Positions 10,825-24,400 of a stretch of 64,000 bases of DNA are shown in pieces. A model generated the notes under the pieces. The model did not search any database, was not told where the DNA came from, and worked only from the letters and a program-made list of their open reading frames with translations. Made by a program: the position numbers and the translations under genes. Every line of letters begins with the position of its first letter. Positions within the stretch are counted from its first letter, which is position 1. The stretch is from Serinus canaria (Eukaryota; Chordata; Aves; Passeriformes; Fringillidae), in contig NC_066315.1 of the NCBI RefSeq assembly GCF_022539315.1, forward strand, positions 94,655,990 through 94,719,989, read 5' to 3'.

Positions 10825-13129
10825 GTAACATGTAGAACTGAAAAAGTTGTCATTTGCACTGCATGAGATACAGCATATAATCTTCAGTTTCTTGCTAAGT
10901 ATGTGCCAAATGGGTGAAAGCTCAGAAGAGTAATGCAGAGAGAGCATACATTCAGCAACAGAGAAAATGAAGGAAGGTAAAAAAATGTTAGTGGATTTTA
11001 CTTTCAGTGTTTTCATTTTTTCCCCTGGTGTTGCATTGGTTGTGTCCTGCTGTCTGTTTATGCACTTCTGGGAGGCATTCTGATCACTTGGTCTCTGCTT
11101 TCCATACAATCTAAAGTATAATTAAATGCAATATTTTGGTTCTTTTGTCATAGTTGCCTTTGTAGTGGAGTAATATATGAGTAGCAGGTGTCTTTCAGCT
11201 GCATGCTATGCCCATAATTGCAGTCTTATAAAGGAAGGTGGAATTAACACTGTAAGAAAGCAATGAAACCTCTCTATAATCTAGTGAAATTGAAGTGCAA
11301 GGAACAAGCTTGTAAATATTACATCTGGAAATCAGATGTAGTATTTATTTCATAGGCAGGGAGTGATGCTCCTACCCATTTACTGACAATGGTTTCTAAA
11401 TATTTCTGATGTTCTGTTAGAAAAACCAAACAAACAAGCCTCAAAACAGCATCTGTGTTGTCTTCAGGGAAAAGAGCTTAACAAACTTCCATTGCAGGCT
11501 AGGGAGACAGTTCACTTTTGTCTTGTATCCCCCTGTCTCCCCCCTACTGCAGATTTGTTCCTGAAAGCATGGGATATGCCAAATTTAGGAAGCAATCAAG
11601 AAAAAAAATTCAGAATGAAGTGGATTAGCAGTCAGCCCATAAATCTACTGAAGCCTGTAAAATCCTGACAAGCAGTGCAATAGGGTAAAACACAAATGAA
11701 AACATACACTTCAAAAGAACACAGCTAAACTGTGGCATAGCATAATATTCTTCAAAGAAACTAAACAGACAATTGGGAAATGATTATTCATTCTTTATTT
11801 CTTCACAATAGAGGAAAACAGAAAACCTTCATCACTCTTCAATTTCCAGAATGATTTTCATCTTTCCTTCGTCATGTATCTTTTATCAGGTCTTGTGCAT
11901 TTATCCTCCCTTGTTTTTCTGACTACAAAAAGGAGGTTTGCTGATTCCAGCAGAAATGTTGTTTGCTGTAGTGTTGCTTTTCCTAACTCTGCTTTTTCTC
12001 CAGAGTCTATGTCAGTCAATTAGAGAAATACTGAGTGAATCTGCAAGCTTAGACAATGATCTACTGTAGAGTTAAGTTTTGGTAACTAGGAGATTTTGAA
12101 GAGATGAATGTTACTGTTTTGGTGCCAGTAACTTCCATTTCAAAGGCTTTTTCTTAATTCCTTTTATATGTCCTAGGTTGCCAGGAAAAATTACACTAAA
12201 CTGGGTGTTGAAACTTAACCACAGTTGTCTTGATATGCCTGAGAGAGACTGATGCAAGCACTTTCAACTTGAATTTCTACAAGGCTCAGTCACCACCTTG
12301 TGTCTGCAGCCTTGTGAAAGCCAATCACAGAAAAAGATGCACAAGAAGAGGGAGAAACTGGTTTTATTTTATTATTTTACTTCATTTTTTTGCTTTATTC
12401 ACAACACAGAATTTGCTGACTAACTTATTAGAGGCTCCTGAGTAAAGGGTAGTAAGTATGATCAGCTTTTAGATTTTTATGGCAGTTAAGAAAGGTTTTG
12501 GTAATTAATAGGGGGGAAAGAAAAGCAGAAATAACTTGCACAAATTTGTTTTTTTTTTCCCTTTCTGAAATCTAAATTTGAATAACTATTCTGTTTTCTC
12601 CTGGTTTAGCTTTTTCATTGAACGCTGCCAAAATTTCCACTCAGCTCAAAAAATATTAGACTTAAATCCTGTAAAATCTTGGTCTTTCATAGGACCTAAT
12701 GTACTAGCTGCATATATTTACTGGGAGAGAGAGAAAATAATGAAGAGAACATCTGTAAAAGTCTTGGGGGCTTTAACAGCCAAATGGAGTTCAGAGGTGA
12801 CACTGAAGCCATCTGCTTGTTATGGTGTTTGTGTTTTTAAAAAAATGGAAATAATTATTTTGTTTAATTAAACTTGCAATATACCCTGAATAAATAAGTT
12901 TCCAGGTGAATAGGCACACAAAGGATTTGTGTGTTGCTTATTTGGATTTCACAAATATCTGATTTCTTACCCTTTTCTTTTTTGCTGGTGAGATTGATTA
13001 AGTGAACTCAGAAATAGACTAGGCTCAGCCTTGCAGTAATCTGTGAACCCATCATGGTTGTTTTTGTTCTTGAACTGCAATTTGCAATTAATGCTGTGCT
13101 TTTTTCTTTTTTTATTCCCTGTCACACAG
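10825..13129 (+). other. NETO1 intron (2,305 bases)
   Basis: The intron begins gtaaca and ends in a strong pyrimidine tract followed by ccctgtcacacag. It interrupts a codon after its first base, as the phases of both neighbouring exons require. I see no gene or recognisable repeat in it. Confidence 0.9.
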
Positions 13130-13688
13130 AAAAGAGAAAAGCAAACCTATTGGATCAACTTACCAATACCAGTGGGACTATAATTGGGGTGACTTCTTGC
13201 ATTGTGATCATCCTCATTGTTATCTCTATTATAGTACAGATCAAGCAGCCTCGTAAAAAATTTGTCCAAAGGAAAGCAGACTTTGATCAAACAGTATTCC
13301 AGGAGGTGTTTGAGCCTCCTCATTATGAGTTATGCACCCTTAGAGGGACAGGGACTACAGCTGACCTTGCTGACGTTGCAGATGACTTTGAAAATTATCA
13401 TAAACTGCGGAGATCCTCTTCAAAATGCATTCATGACCATCACTGTGGATCACAAGTGTCTAGTATTAAGGGCAGCCGTAGTAACCTCAGCACAAGAGAT
13501 GCTTCTGTCTTGACAGAAATACAACCCCAGCCTGTAAAACCACTTGTTCAGCCCATGAACAGGAGAAATATCCTTGTCATGAAGCATAGCTACTCACAAG
13601 ATGCTGCTGATGCGTGCGAGATAGACGAAATTGAAGAGGTGCCAACCACAAGTCACAGGCTGTCCAGACATGATAAAGCTGTTCAGCG
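13130..13688 (+). CDS. NETO1: NETO1 exon: juxtamembrane, transmembrane helix and cytoplasmic tail
   Basis: This 559-base exon continues the NETO1 reading frame. In order it encodes a short charged linker ([11 protein letters not shown]), an N-T-S glycosylation sequon, a single transmembrane helix (about 13174-13236, [19 protein letters not shown]), a basic stop-transfer stretch (KQPRKK) and a long cytoplasmic tail. Recognisable tail segments are [47 protein letters not shown] and [18 protein letters not shown], all as I recall them from NETO1. The donor is CG|gtcagt, with CG instead of the usual AG before the splice point, so it looks weak. The split Arg codon is completed by the G that starts exon 14829. 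An in-frame ATG at 13054 lies in the intron and is not a real start. Differences from the mammalian protein are conservative, so the gene looks intact. Confidence 0.97.
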
Positions 13689-13710
13689 GTCAGTATCAAT
13701 AGATTTTTGA
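13689..13710 (+). other. NETO1: Read-through extension giving an alternative NETO1 C-terminus
   Basis: If the donor at 13689 is not used, the frame continues with Arg and six further residues, SVSIDF, then stops at TGA 13708-13710. The product would lack the final 19 residues, including the PDZ ligand. AATAAA hexamers at 14109, 14121 and about 14379, inside the last intron, could support polyadenylation of such a transcript. There is no expression evidence here, so whether the form is made is inference. Confidence 0.35.
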
Positions 13711-14828
13711 TGAAGACTAACTATTGTGTGAGGACTTGATTGCCCAAACATATTCACTCTTTGATCAGTAAAGACATATTTTCTTTCCTCTTTATTTCTT
13801 GTTTAAATTTCTGTTTCTTGATAGCACATGCCATTATATGATCTCCTTCTGTCTCTCTTTCTCATCTCTGCTCCTCCTTCCTGAAGGATCCTTTATCTCC
13901 GTTTTACCTTTCTACTTTCTTTCTTTCTTTTTCTTTTACTGTTTTATATACACCTTCATGCATACACACATAGGTCAACAGAGGACAGGGACAATTTTTA
14001 AAAACCAAAGAAGATTGTGTGAATTTAGATTTTTGGAACAGCCACATTACATTTCCTTTTAACTGAGGTGGCCTTGAATACCATCCACTGTTGGTCTAAC
14101 CATCTCTAAATAAATTCATCAATAAATTTAAGATACATGTGTCCATTTGAATACATGACACAAGAATGAGGAACACAGTCTTGGGTTAAGGAAACCCCTT
14201 TCCTCATGGCACATTGCCTTTTCTATAATGAATGACAGTATTTCCAAAACTTTACTGTATCTGTTCCATTATTGATCACAGCATTTTTGTTTGTCAAGAC
14301 AGATTACAACACGAGCCAACATAATGAACACATATACATTTACATATAAAAAATGATTTTAAGGGAATATTTGTAAACAATAAAAAAAAAGTAAAATCAA
14401 GCAGAATATTTTTGATAAAAGAGCTATTTTTTCTGTATATTGCACTTTGAATCACTGTAAATATGAATGATTAAAAGTTTACAAGTAAAAGAAAAAGAAA
14501 ACCAAAAATTGATGAACAATTTTTTTGAAAAAGAATACATAACCCTTTTTAAATATATTTGTGTTTTCTCTTGCATGCATTACTTATGCATTTCTTGTTA
14601 TTGTTTACATGCCCTCCATATTTTCTTTTCACATTAAGGCATTTCTTTCTCTTAAAAAGAAAAGAAAGTTATTTGGTTATTTTAATCCCATTGCATGTCT
14701 ATGTAAATTACTTCATGAATACCTATCAGATTATCAAAGAGTACTGTTTATAAAGTATCTATATGCATATATTTCTTTTCTTCTATGCAAACACTATTAT
14801 TTTGAATGAAATAGCCATAACATTCCAG
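13711..14828 (+). other. Remainder of the last NETO1 intron
   Basis: The whole intron runs 13689-14828 (1,140 bases) and ends in cattccag. Its pyrimidine tract is broken by purines close to the acceptor. It contains several AATAAA hexamers and T-rich stretches but no repeat I recognise. Confidence 0.85.
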
Positions 14829-14889
14829 GTTCTGCCTCATTGGGTCTCTAAGCAAACATGAGTCTGAGTACAACACAACTAGGGTCTAA
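14829..14889 (+). CDS. NETO1: NETO1 last coding exon with the PDZ-binding terminus
   Basis: This short exon is too small to stand out as an open frame, but it completes NETO1 exactly. Its first base finishes the split Arg codon, followed by FCLIGSLSKHESEYNTTRV and TAA (14887-14889). The 19 residues match what I recall of the mammalian NETO1 end. T-R-V is a class I PDZ ligand (S/T-x-hydrophobic), by which NETO1 is known to bind PSD-95-type scaffold proteins. The acceptor is cattccag|g. Together with the tail exon this gives a full-length C-terminus. NETO2 is excluded because its end differs. Confidence 0.95.
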
Positions 14890-15473
14890 GAGAAAAACCT
14901 GAGGTAAGTAAACAAATCTGTACAGCAATTGAACCATCTGTTGCTTTCCATTTTATTTGTTACATTGCTAAAATGCACATTAGGTCTCAAATTGTATGTC
15001 ATCTTATATGGAAACAGGTTTGAATGTTAAAAAATCTGAAAGCCAGATGACCACTTTAGCTTTGCAAGCTAAGCAAAACCTGTTAATTCCTTTTTCTTGA
15101 TAGAATTTAAGTCAGCCCTTAGCAGGAACTGTCTTAATTCCAGCTGCGTGATAGAGTCATGTGCTTTGCATGGCTTTTGCATTTTATTTATTTATTTCTT
15201 AATTATTATTTATGGAAATAGAAGTTAGAGTCCCAGCATGTGAAATAGAATGTAAAACTTGGCTATTTAATTCAAGTCAGCAAGATGTGGAACTATGTGT
15301 TTTCAGTTCATTTTTTTCATCTAATCTTGTGAAGTGTTGGAGGAAGAGCGTGTGTTAGTATTGATGAATTTAGAGGTTCTAGCACTAAAGTTAATGTTTT
15401 CAAATTAAACTTACTTTTTGGAGTATTTTCTTATAATTTTCATTTTGCAAAATTTTTATCAGCACTTAATAAA
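14890..15473 (+). other. NETO1: Probable start of the NETO1 3' untranslated region
   Basis: AT-rich sequence directly after the stop codon with no further coding frame. The first AATAAA after the stop is at 15468-15473. Real mammalian NETO1 3'UTRs may be longer, so the end is uncertain. Confidence 0.4.
15468..15473 (+). terminator. Candidate polyadenylation signal AATAAA
   Basis: First canonical hexamer downstream of the NETO1 stop codon, about 580 bases away. Others follow, so use of this one is only plausible. Confidence 0.3.
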
Positions 15474-18400
15474 CATAATTTCAGATGTTTATAATGAGGC
15501 TATGGATAGCTGCTAGTCTGTCAGGTTATATATGTGGATATATAAACATAGATATGTGTATATACATTTTTATGTGTATATATGCATAAAGCAATTTTAC
15601 AGTGAAATAATCCATTAATGGTTTTATTGCCTGTAGATAGTTTAAGTAAATATTTTTTCTGAATTTTTCTCCTCAGAGGGAGCATATTTTAACTTAGTTT
15701 TGATTTCAGAGAACTATTCATGCAGTCATGCAAACTGAATGGAAAAATCTATAATGAATTATCTCAGCTCTCTGAAAGAGAGAGTGGACAATTTTCCAAT
15801 TTAATTTAATTGCCTTTATGCAAACCTAAGAAGTATAGACATATCTTAGCTCCTTAGCAAGATATTCCCATTGCACAAAAATATATTTCTTTTTTAATTT
15901 GGTTTCTGGCCACAAAGTGCTCCTTAGTTATTAAAATATTTACAGATTTGTTGGAAACTTGAGGAAGAAATTAGTTCCTGAGATTATCCTTCTATTTATT
16001 TACTTATTTATTTAAAGTCATAGTTGTCTTTAAGCTGATCTATGTCTGTTATTTACTTCTATGTTGTGTGATATGTGGAAGAAGATTTACATTGAACTTT
16101 TGTTATATGTACGTTGTTTTCATTATATAGACTGCTTGAGAATAGTGCGCTCCTGGGTGATTTTGAACATGCTACAATGAAATGGGAAACTATCGTCCTT
16201 GGAAACACCAGCTAGAGGTTTTATGGACTCTGACCAGCTATTCTCTTATCATGAAAATATTCAGCAGTGTTGAGTAAAATTACTAGAAGGCAATAAGACT
16301 TTGGTTATTATGCTTATCAGTCATTTATCTTTTTGTTTTTTTCTCTCTTCTTTTTGTTGCAAGTAAAATTCCCAATTTCAGGAACAATTTATTGAAATCA
16401 GGTATTTAGCCATTCATAATCACTTCAATAGAAACGTTTGTTGGATAAGCATCTAGCAATATGACTGAATTTGACATTGAGAAATTAATCTGCATGTATG
16501 TTACTGAATATTTGAGTTGGCAAAAATCCCTTTATTAGATACATTGTAAAAAGCATGCATTCACAGTTATTGCTGTTACTGTTCCATTTCTGTGTCATAT
16601 GCTTGCTACTTGTAACTTTTATATAAAAATACATAAAATAATGTATAATAATTTCGTACCTTGAGTTTAATGCAATGTTTTCTTTTACCTAATTTACCAA
16701 TCCTGTGTAATTCAGGAGATTAAGCTCAAAATGTAGTTTCTAGGAACTTGAAACACAGAGCAGAGAATCAACTGTCTCTCATCCCTCAATTACTGAACAA
16801 AATGCATTAATTTTTAAAGACTTAAATGAATTCATAATAGGTTGATCACCTAATTTCAGCTAAAAGGTTTTTGATAATCTATTCATTCCATTCTTTACTA
16901 GTAACTAAGTTATTTCCATGACAATTATTAGGAAGTTTACTTCCATCCAGTAGAGTAGCAGATTTTTATCAGTTACACAAATCTTATGGTTGGGTTCCAA
17001 CTTTAGAAATACAGACACAAACCATTTCTTTATGTAAGATAAAATTGTATTTGGAATTCAAGCTGTAGGTATTGATAACCAACACCAAAATCAAATTTGA
17101 GAGCTTATGTTGTTATGGAATTACTATAGGTTGAAGAGCCACTATTATGTAAAGTTGAAAGCCTCCTCATCTAAGAACTCAAAAACCATGCATAAAATCA
17201 TAGTTTAATTTTCTATTTAAAGTGTATCTTTCAAGTTTTCCTCAAAAACAAATCTCAGCTCCGTCTGAAATATCTTGAGGCATTCAAGGTTAGGTTTTTC
17301 TGCATGAAAATGTTGCTAGATTTACTAGAAAAATTGTAAAGAATTCCATCTATGTTCCTAAACTATAATTACTTGGGGAAAAAAGAAAACCCAAAAGACT
17401 GACATAAAAAAAAGGTGATCTGGATGAGCTATTTAAATATATTATATATAATTTGCATAATCAAAATACGGACAATCTGATTTCTAAAACCATGATGTAA
17501 TAGTGACAAGAGAAGAAGTATTTCAGGTATTTGACCACTTTTATATTAACGATGTATTTTACTTTTTTTTTTTTTACCTTGAATAATTTGTTTGTTTTCA
17601 CATATTAGCTAAAAAACAGTCCTCTGTCTTCTGCAGTCATTGAGAGTCATTGAGTCATGCCTCAGTTCCATGGGTTTGCAGCATGCACTAATAGTTCGTT
17701 TCCAGATCAGTATCTCTTCACAAGCTCATACAATTTATCACTGTTTTTTTCATTAACCTTTTCAAGTCCTTGTTTACCATCCCTTTTTTTAAATAAATGT
17801 TAAGATATTTGCCGCATCCATGCTTAAAATGGATGCACCCATGCATCCCTTACAAAATAAAGGTAGAGTTAAAGGCTTGCTAAAAGAAATGCATATATAT
17901 GCAGACACTTGTATGAATATTTATAGATATTTAGTATTGGAGATAGTGTTTAAAATAAGGAAGAATCTAAACAGTAATTTAGCTTTTAATTAATTCTAGC
18001 ATTCGTGCTGAACTTGTTTTTTAAAGTTGCTGTATAATTATATCTAAGTGCCTAAATCCCACTGTAACACAGAGTTTGTCTAGTCCCTCCTAAAAAAGTA
18101 CACAATAAATCTAACCTTAAGATTTTTCCAGTGAAATGTTAACTGAAAGAACTGAACTGGAGAGAACATGGATATTAATAATTATATTGCATGGGCACCA
18201 TTGCTTTCTTTTAAAAATATCTAATTGTGCCACAGAAAAAGGATGGAGAAACATAAATTGCTGAACAAGTCAAGCAAAGTGAGAATGGTAATGCTTGATC
18301 CTGGAAACTCCTTTAGAAACATAGTGCCTAGTAACTAGGTATATCCTAAAACAAAAACCATTGTAAGTACAAAATGCATGTATACTGGAGTAACAGGGTC

Positions 18401-21400
18401 AAATAATAGCTATTACAAATATAAACAAAAATGAATTCAAACACAGATAAAATACTATAATTAAAATATTTAATTTACAGTAATTGAATTCTTTGTATAG
18501 TCAGTGTGAATAATAGCCTAGTCCAGTGTACCACAAACAGTAAAGATAATATTTGCTTCTTATCACACAATAGAAGGATATCTTTATGAGACCTATGAAA
18601 CCCAAAATATTAAAATGAAAGGGGTTGTTTCTGAGAGTAAACAGTTTTCCTTCCCTATCAGTATTTTTCATTATTATAAATCCACTTGTTTAAAACCAGA
18701 AGGAAGTTCATATAAGCTATAAAGTTTATGGAAAGGAAGTTTGGGTAAATTTACGCAATTGTATGTGTTAATATTGTATAACACAGTAAATTACTGAGGA
18801 TTAGTTGAGCTAGTCCTAGCTTCATGCATTTTACCTCATGTTTGACTTAAACTAAAACTAAGAATTATATTTTCTAGATAATTTTGGTTTGACTGGTGCG
18901 ATGAGTGTGATCTACAGCTATGTTGACAGGATGGTTATTTCTTAAATACTTTTAAAAAATGAGGTTCTATCATAGTGCATAGAAATATTTTTTATAATTT
19001 TGTGGTCTGGTTTTTTTCTTCCTCTCCAGGGATGAAGTAGTATGGATATACTTTTCTTTTTGCACCATAGTTGAACAGTCATGCCCAACCTTTTTTCTCT
19101 GCTGCAGGAAATATGGTCTTTGCAATTTGTCAAGGACTCTCTACAGCATCATTTAAAAAACTCAGGAATTTCATATTGTAAATCATCCCCATTTAAACTT
19201 TTTCTCTCTTCACCATTCTAAAAACAGCTTGGAAAAAAAGAGTCTGATAAATGTTTGCTCCTAATCCTTCAATTTTTCTCAATTTTTATGCTGTAGATAT
19301 TCTCTTGAATCTATCAACAATGTAGCCAGTGAGAGGGAATAGGAGAAAGTAGGAAGGTTTCTTGTTAAAGAGAAATTGTTATCCCCCACACCCTCCCACA
19401 CTCCTCAAAAAAATCAGACAAAGAAAAGAAACACAGAAAGGTATTATAATTAGAAGAAGAATATAAAGGACTTTTGCTTATACCTATTCCCAAATTTGAC
19501 AGCATTTTTAGGACAAAAAATAGATAAATTCTTTAACCACCAAATAAAAGCATTCTGTTCATGTCCAGCCCCGAAAGAAAGAACTAATACTTCACAGAAC
19601 ACTGTGCTACAAATAAAAATTGGGGTTTTTGGTGTGTCTTCTACTTTATGTGTGAATCTCCCTGATACCACAAAGCTATTTCAGCTGAGAGAGCACAGCT
19701 GAAGTATACAGGCTTATACAAAGCATAAAAGCTGCACCATTCAAAACTTTTGAACATAGAAGTCTATATCTGATCTGAAAATATCTCCTCCTTTGTGGCT
19801 CAGCACTTGATGTGAAGTCTCACATTCACAACTCCACTGCTCTTCATCATTACCTTAGGATCATCCCTCTTTACTCTTTGATGATCACTTTGCATCTTTA
19901 TCACTTGCTGCCTTTCATTTCTGTCCACAGTGAGTTTAGTTCGAGTTTAGTTCTGTTCCCATCTCACCTCAAAATTCACTGAAATGCTGAAGTCCTACCA
20001 GCTCTCTGCCTTTGTGCTACCCTTGAATCCACCACCTCTTATCCCATCTGCCACTTTAGAACCATCTTAATCATAGCTTGCCTATAAACAGCAAAACAAA
20101 ACCATGAGATCTCAGCATATCCTAATCACCCTCAATTTATGTAAAACAAGAAAAGCCATGAAGCACTGGAATGGACAGCAGGATGGGCTCATTAGGGTAT
20201 ACTGGGTCTGCATTTTAATGACTGTGCATCAGTGCTGTCTGGGCTGTCTACCTCCATGTGTTGGCATGACCACTCCTGTTACAGCCATACCTCAGTTTTC
20301 ATCCACCATGTGTCTTCTCCCAGTTAACACCATTGTCTAACTATTTCCAGCACTTCTAAGTTTTCTTCTGTGCTGCATTTATATTAGTATGTATCTCCAC
20401 ACAACATAAATCCATGTCCTTGCCTCCTTCACATACCTATTACAACACTGCACAGCCTGGCAACCACCTGCCAATGGTGTGGCAGAGGCAAGGTAAGAAT
20501 ACCAAGGTAAGAACATCAGCTACCAGAAGAAGCAGGAATTGCTGCTTCCATCCATTTTCTTTCCCAGGAAAAGGAACTGTGCTGATCCATCTGCAATTTG
20601 CAAACAAGGTCACTATGGGAAAAAAAGGGAAGCTGCTATCCCCTTCAAGCAACGAATCCTAGCTGGGAGAAGAGAGACAAATTAAGAAGACCATAAGGAA
20701 AAATTGAAAGAACAAGACTGCTTTGATTTCTTTACCAAAGTTACAGGCCTGACCAGCTCCATGCAGCATCATTTCATCCCTTTATTCTCAGACAAAGGAA
20801 AACTGTGGTTCAAGCCTTCTTTATCCCAAGGAGAAGGATGCTACAACTGTGAGTACCAATTCTATTCAGACCTCTGCAGGACTTTAAAGCTTCTTGTGTA
20901 AATGTAGGCAGACAAGGACTTAGTGGGCCTATGAGGGTAGTCTTGTGCTGCTACATGCAGCACCTGCAACATCTAGTTATTTAGATCTTTTAAGTTTTCT
21001 ATTCTTCAGTCAGTCCTCCAGAAAGGTACATCATAAACAGACTTAGTAACTTTAAAAAATGGCAGCTTTACAGGAAAGAAATTAGTTGATATTTATTTAA
21101 GCTAGATGTGAAAATACCTGTGGTACTTGCTGCAGCTGTTGTGATAAAAAAGGTGCTTTTTTTTTTTGCATAGATTAATGTATCTAGGTAAATGAACCAT
21201 TCAGTGGGATCAACTGCATCACTAAATGAAAACACTTTTCATCTGAGATTTTACTTGTAAAACTGCAGGGCCTGATTCATGCTTTAGTCATATCCTCCTT
21301 CTAGATCCTGTTTCTTTCTGAGTTCAGTGAAAGTTTTAGTTAGGAAAAATCAGTTTGTTGAAAGTAAAGAACTTCCACCATCTTTAGTGAAGCCAAAAAT

Positions 21401-24400
21401 TTAATTTATACTGGGTAAGGAGAGCTTCATTCTCATTTCTTAGTGCCAGAGGAGTTTTCAACACAAGTCATCTACTCTTTCCATTTGTTTTAAATATCAG
21501 TGATTTAAAGGAAATTTATTGCTCTTTACCTATGTGATCTATGTAAATTTGAAAAGAGAAGCAAAACAATGAAAACAAACACTAGAAACCTAAAGTAAGC
21601 ATATTTTCCCAATGATCAAAGCAACAATAATATTTTCAGAAGTTACAGTTAATCCCTTGGTTACTATACAAACCCAATCCAGGCCTTCATTTTTAAAATA
21701 AATTTCATATTATCATAAGATAAAATTCAGTTCAGGAATATGAGTGATTTTATGTCCGTATACAAATTAAAAAATACAAATTTAACATTTAAAATCTCTA
21801 AAGTGCTGATATCCTTTATTTTAAGCTCAACTGATTTTGCTGGTCAGAAAGAATTACTGTCTTTCTTTTTTTCAGAGACAAGTCTCTGCATTTTGAGTTT
21901 TCCTTGCCAAATGGAAGACATTTTTAATTTCTTTCCAACATTTTCACTCCCACATTCTACTGACTAGCTTTGGTGCATAAAACACCCATGGGGTGATTTT
22001 GTTTGGTATTCTGAGCATATCTGGCACCACTTTAATAATGAAACAGCTCTGCCTGCAGGAAGAATTTCTTCAACTGTTATCTACGTCGCGTGGCCAAGAT
22101 CCAGGCCCAGAGACTTGTGCTGTCATTTGAGAATAACTTCAGTGACATAAAGTATCTTGTTAGTTTTTAGTATCTTGGTAGAAAGTCTACACTAATCTAG
22201 GCAAATATTATTTCACTAGAAATAATTTCAATCTTACATTTTTAAAATGCCAATGTGACATCTCCATTTGTAACATCACCATCTCTTTGATGATTGAAGA
22301 AGAGAGTGATGTTAACATGGAAAACTTGGAGTCAATAGCAGAAAGCAGCAAGGATTTTGTGACATTTTTATTAAACATGCAACAGTTTTCAGATCTGGGA
22401 TTTTTTTTTCCTTTAATTCAGCTAAGATTCTTAGTTTTACTCCTTCCTTTTGTGATGCAAACTTTGTAGCCTTTATGGGTCTATCAGATTAGCATCTCTT
22501 TTGCAATTCAGTAGCTTATAGGGACTCAAAAATAAAAAATTTCCTGTGCTGGCATATAGTATACAGATTTTTTTAAAAAGTCTATCAAATGTCATTAACG
22601 TTTATTTGGATCACAATGCGCTGCTAGAAAATTATTAAATTAGGGATGCATAAAAATAAAAATAGGAAATTACTCTAGAAGATCTGCACAATTTTAGTTT
22701 TGTAAGATTTTCTTATTCAGCTGGATTTGATCAAGAGAGAAATCTCAACAGGCATAAACTTTTATGGAAATCTCAACAGGGACATAAACTATATAACATG
22801 AAGTTTTAAACACACATCTGTTTGGAATATATGGAGTAAAAAGTAAGGGAACATTTAGAAACTTTTTAATGCTTTGAGAAAATGAGTGCATCTCATCTCA
22901 GAAATAATCAAACATATTTTCCACAAGCTCCTTTCTTTACAATCTTTGCATGGTGATGAACAATCCATTTAAATGGGAGGTATAAAATGCAATATTTAAG
23001 AAGGAACAGAAGTAGATCACGGTAGTGAAAATATTTAGGAGTTTGGTGTGTGATTCTGAACCTAGTAAATACACTTGAAATACTGCAAAATTTTAGTCTC
23101 TTTGGTTTCCTTACTATAAGGTATATTATTTAAAGCTATGACATACCAAGGGCATTATAGCCAATTAAGTAAATTAGAAGTTCTCTCTTAGAGTTCCTGA
23201 ATTAGAATCTTGTCATTCAGCCCCTGAGGCCCAACACCCTCTTCTGCTGGTGGCACTAAATGAGCTGATAGCTCAGAAGGGTCTTTCTGACAGGCTCTTG
23301 TCATTTTTGTTAAGACTACAAAACCCACCTCCACCTATGATGGTAATAACAGAAGTTAGTGGGTGATGAAAAATTTGGTTCAGTCAACCTTTAACATAGC
23401 TGTATTGCATTTTATTTGTCTTTACATTTTACTAAATTAATGTAGAAATTAGATGGTAGCTAATTTAATTCAAAATACATTCTATCACTCTGTCTGGATT
23501 TTCTTTAGCATTCTTGAAACCTGTTCACTGATAAACACTTTTCAAATGTTTCCTTTTTTATGCCATGGCTCAAATGACATTTAGCTTGAGAATGAAGTTC
23601 TGAAGATTTAAATTGTGTTATCTTACCTCACTCCTTGACATTTATTAACATTTCAAAGCTCTCCAGCCTCTCAGGACCTGCTATCCAGTTTGAAGCTGAC
23701 TTTTGTCAGTGCTGCATACCAGCCGTGTCAGAAGAAAGGAGAAAAACTTTTCATCAGAAGATTACTAATCCATTTTCTCAATGAGAAGAACAATCTGAGT
23801 ACTAGAGCCACGTGGTGCCTACTACTTCTAGGTGGAAAAACCCTTAACATTTCAATTCACCAGATTGTATTTTTGCTATGTGAAAACAGTCCTTGTCTTC
23901 AATTTCAAAGTATATTGAGGAGAAAGTGGAAGTCAAAGGAGGATGATAAGGAAAAAAAAAAGCAAAACCCCAGGAAAGGTAAGTAAATAAATAATTGTAC
24001 ACTTGTGCCTAAAATTAATGTACAACACAATACAGGGTGGAGCCACTTCTGTTCTTTTTGTATAATTTGCAAATCTTTTAATGAGTTTATAGTGATTTTT
24101 TTTTAGAGCTGTATCAGGCATTGTCTGCTAACAGTTTAGTTAAGTTGTCTTCATCTACTTCTGAGATTTATGGACTCTCTACATTCCTAAATGCTGTTTA
24201 AAGGTGTTAGAAAGACAGTTCTGACAATTTCCACTACTTCACTTATTTTATAAATCATGTATAGATCATGTATAGATCACAGGAACTACAATATGGAACT
24301 CCTGTTGAGCCTAGAAAAATATTGCATAGCTATGGCATCTAGTCAGCATTGCAATCATAGAGCATTGTTTCAAAAATGGGACAAAATACAATGCCATTTT

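Noticed and set aside
10675..11109. A 144-codon minus-strand frame over the LDLa exon
   Set aside because: It is the antisense shadow of the NETO1 exon extended into the intron by chance. No domain.
13054..13129. The ATG-initiated N-terminal part of the 218-codon frame as NETO1 coding sequence
   Set aside because: These bases are the intron's pyrimidine tract and acceptor. The phase with the LDLa exon requires splicing at 13130.
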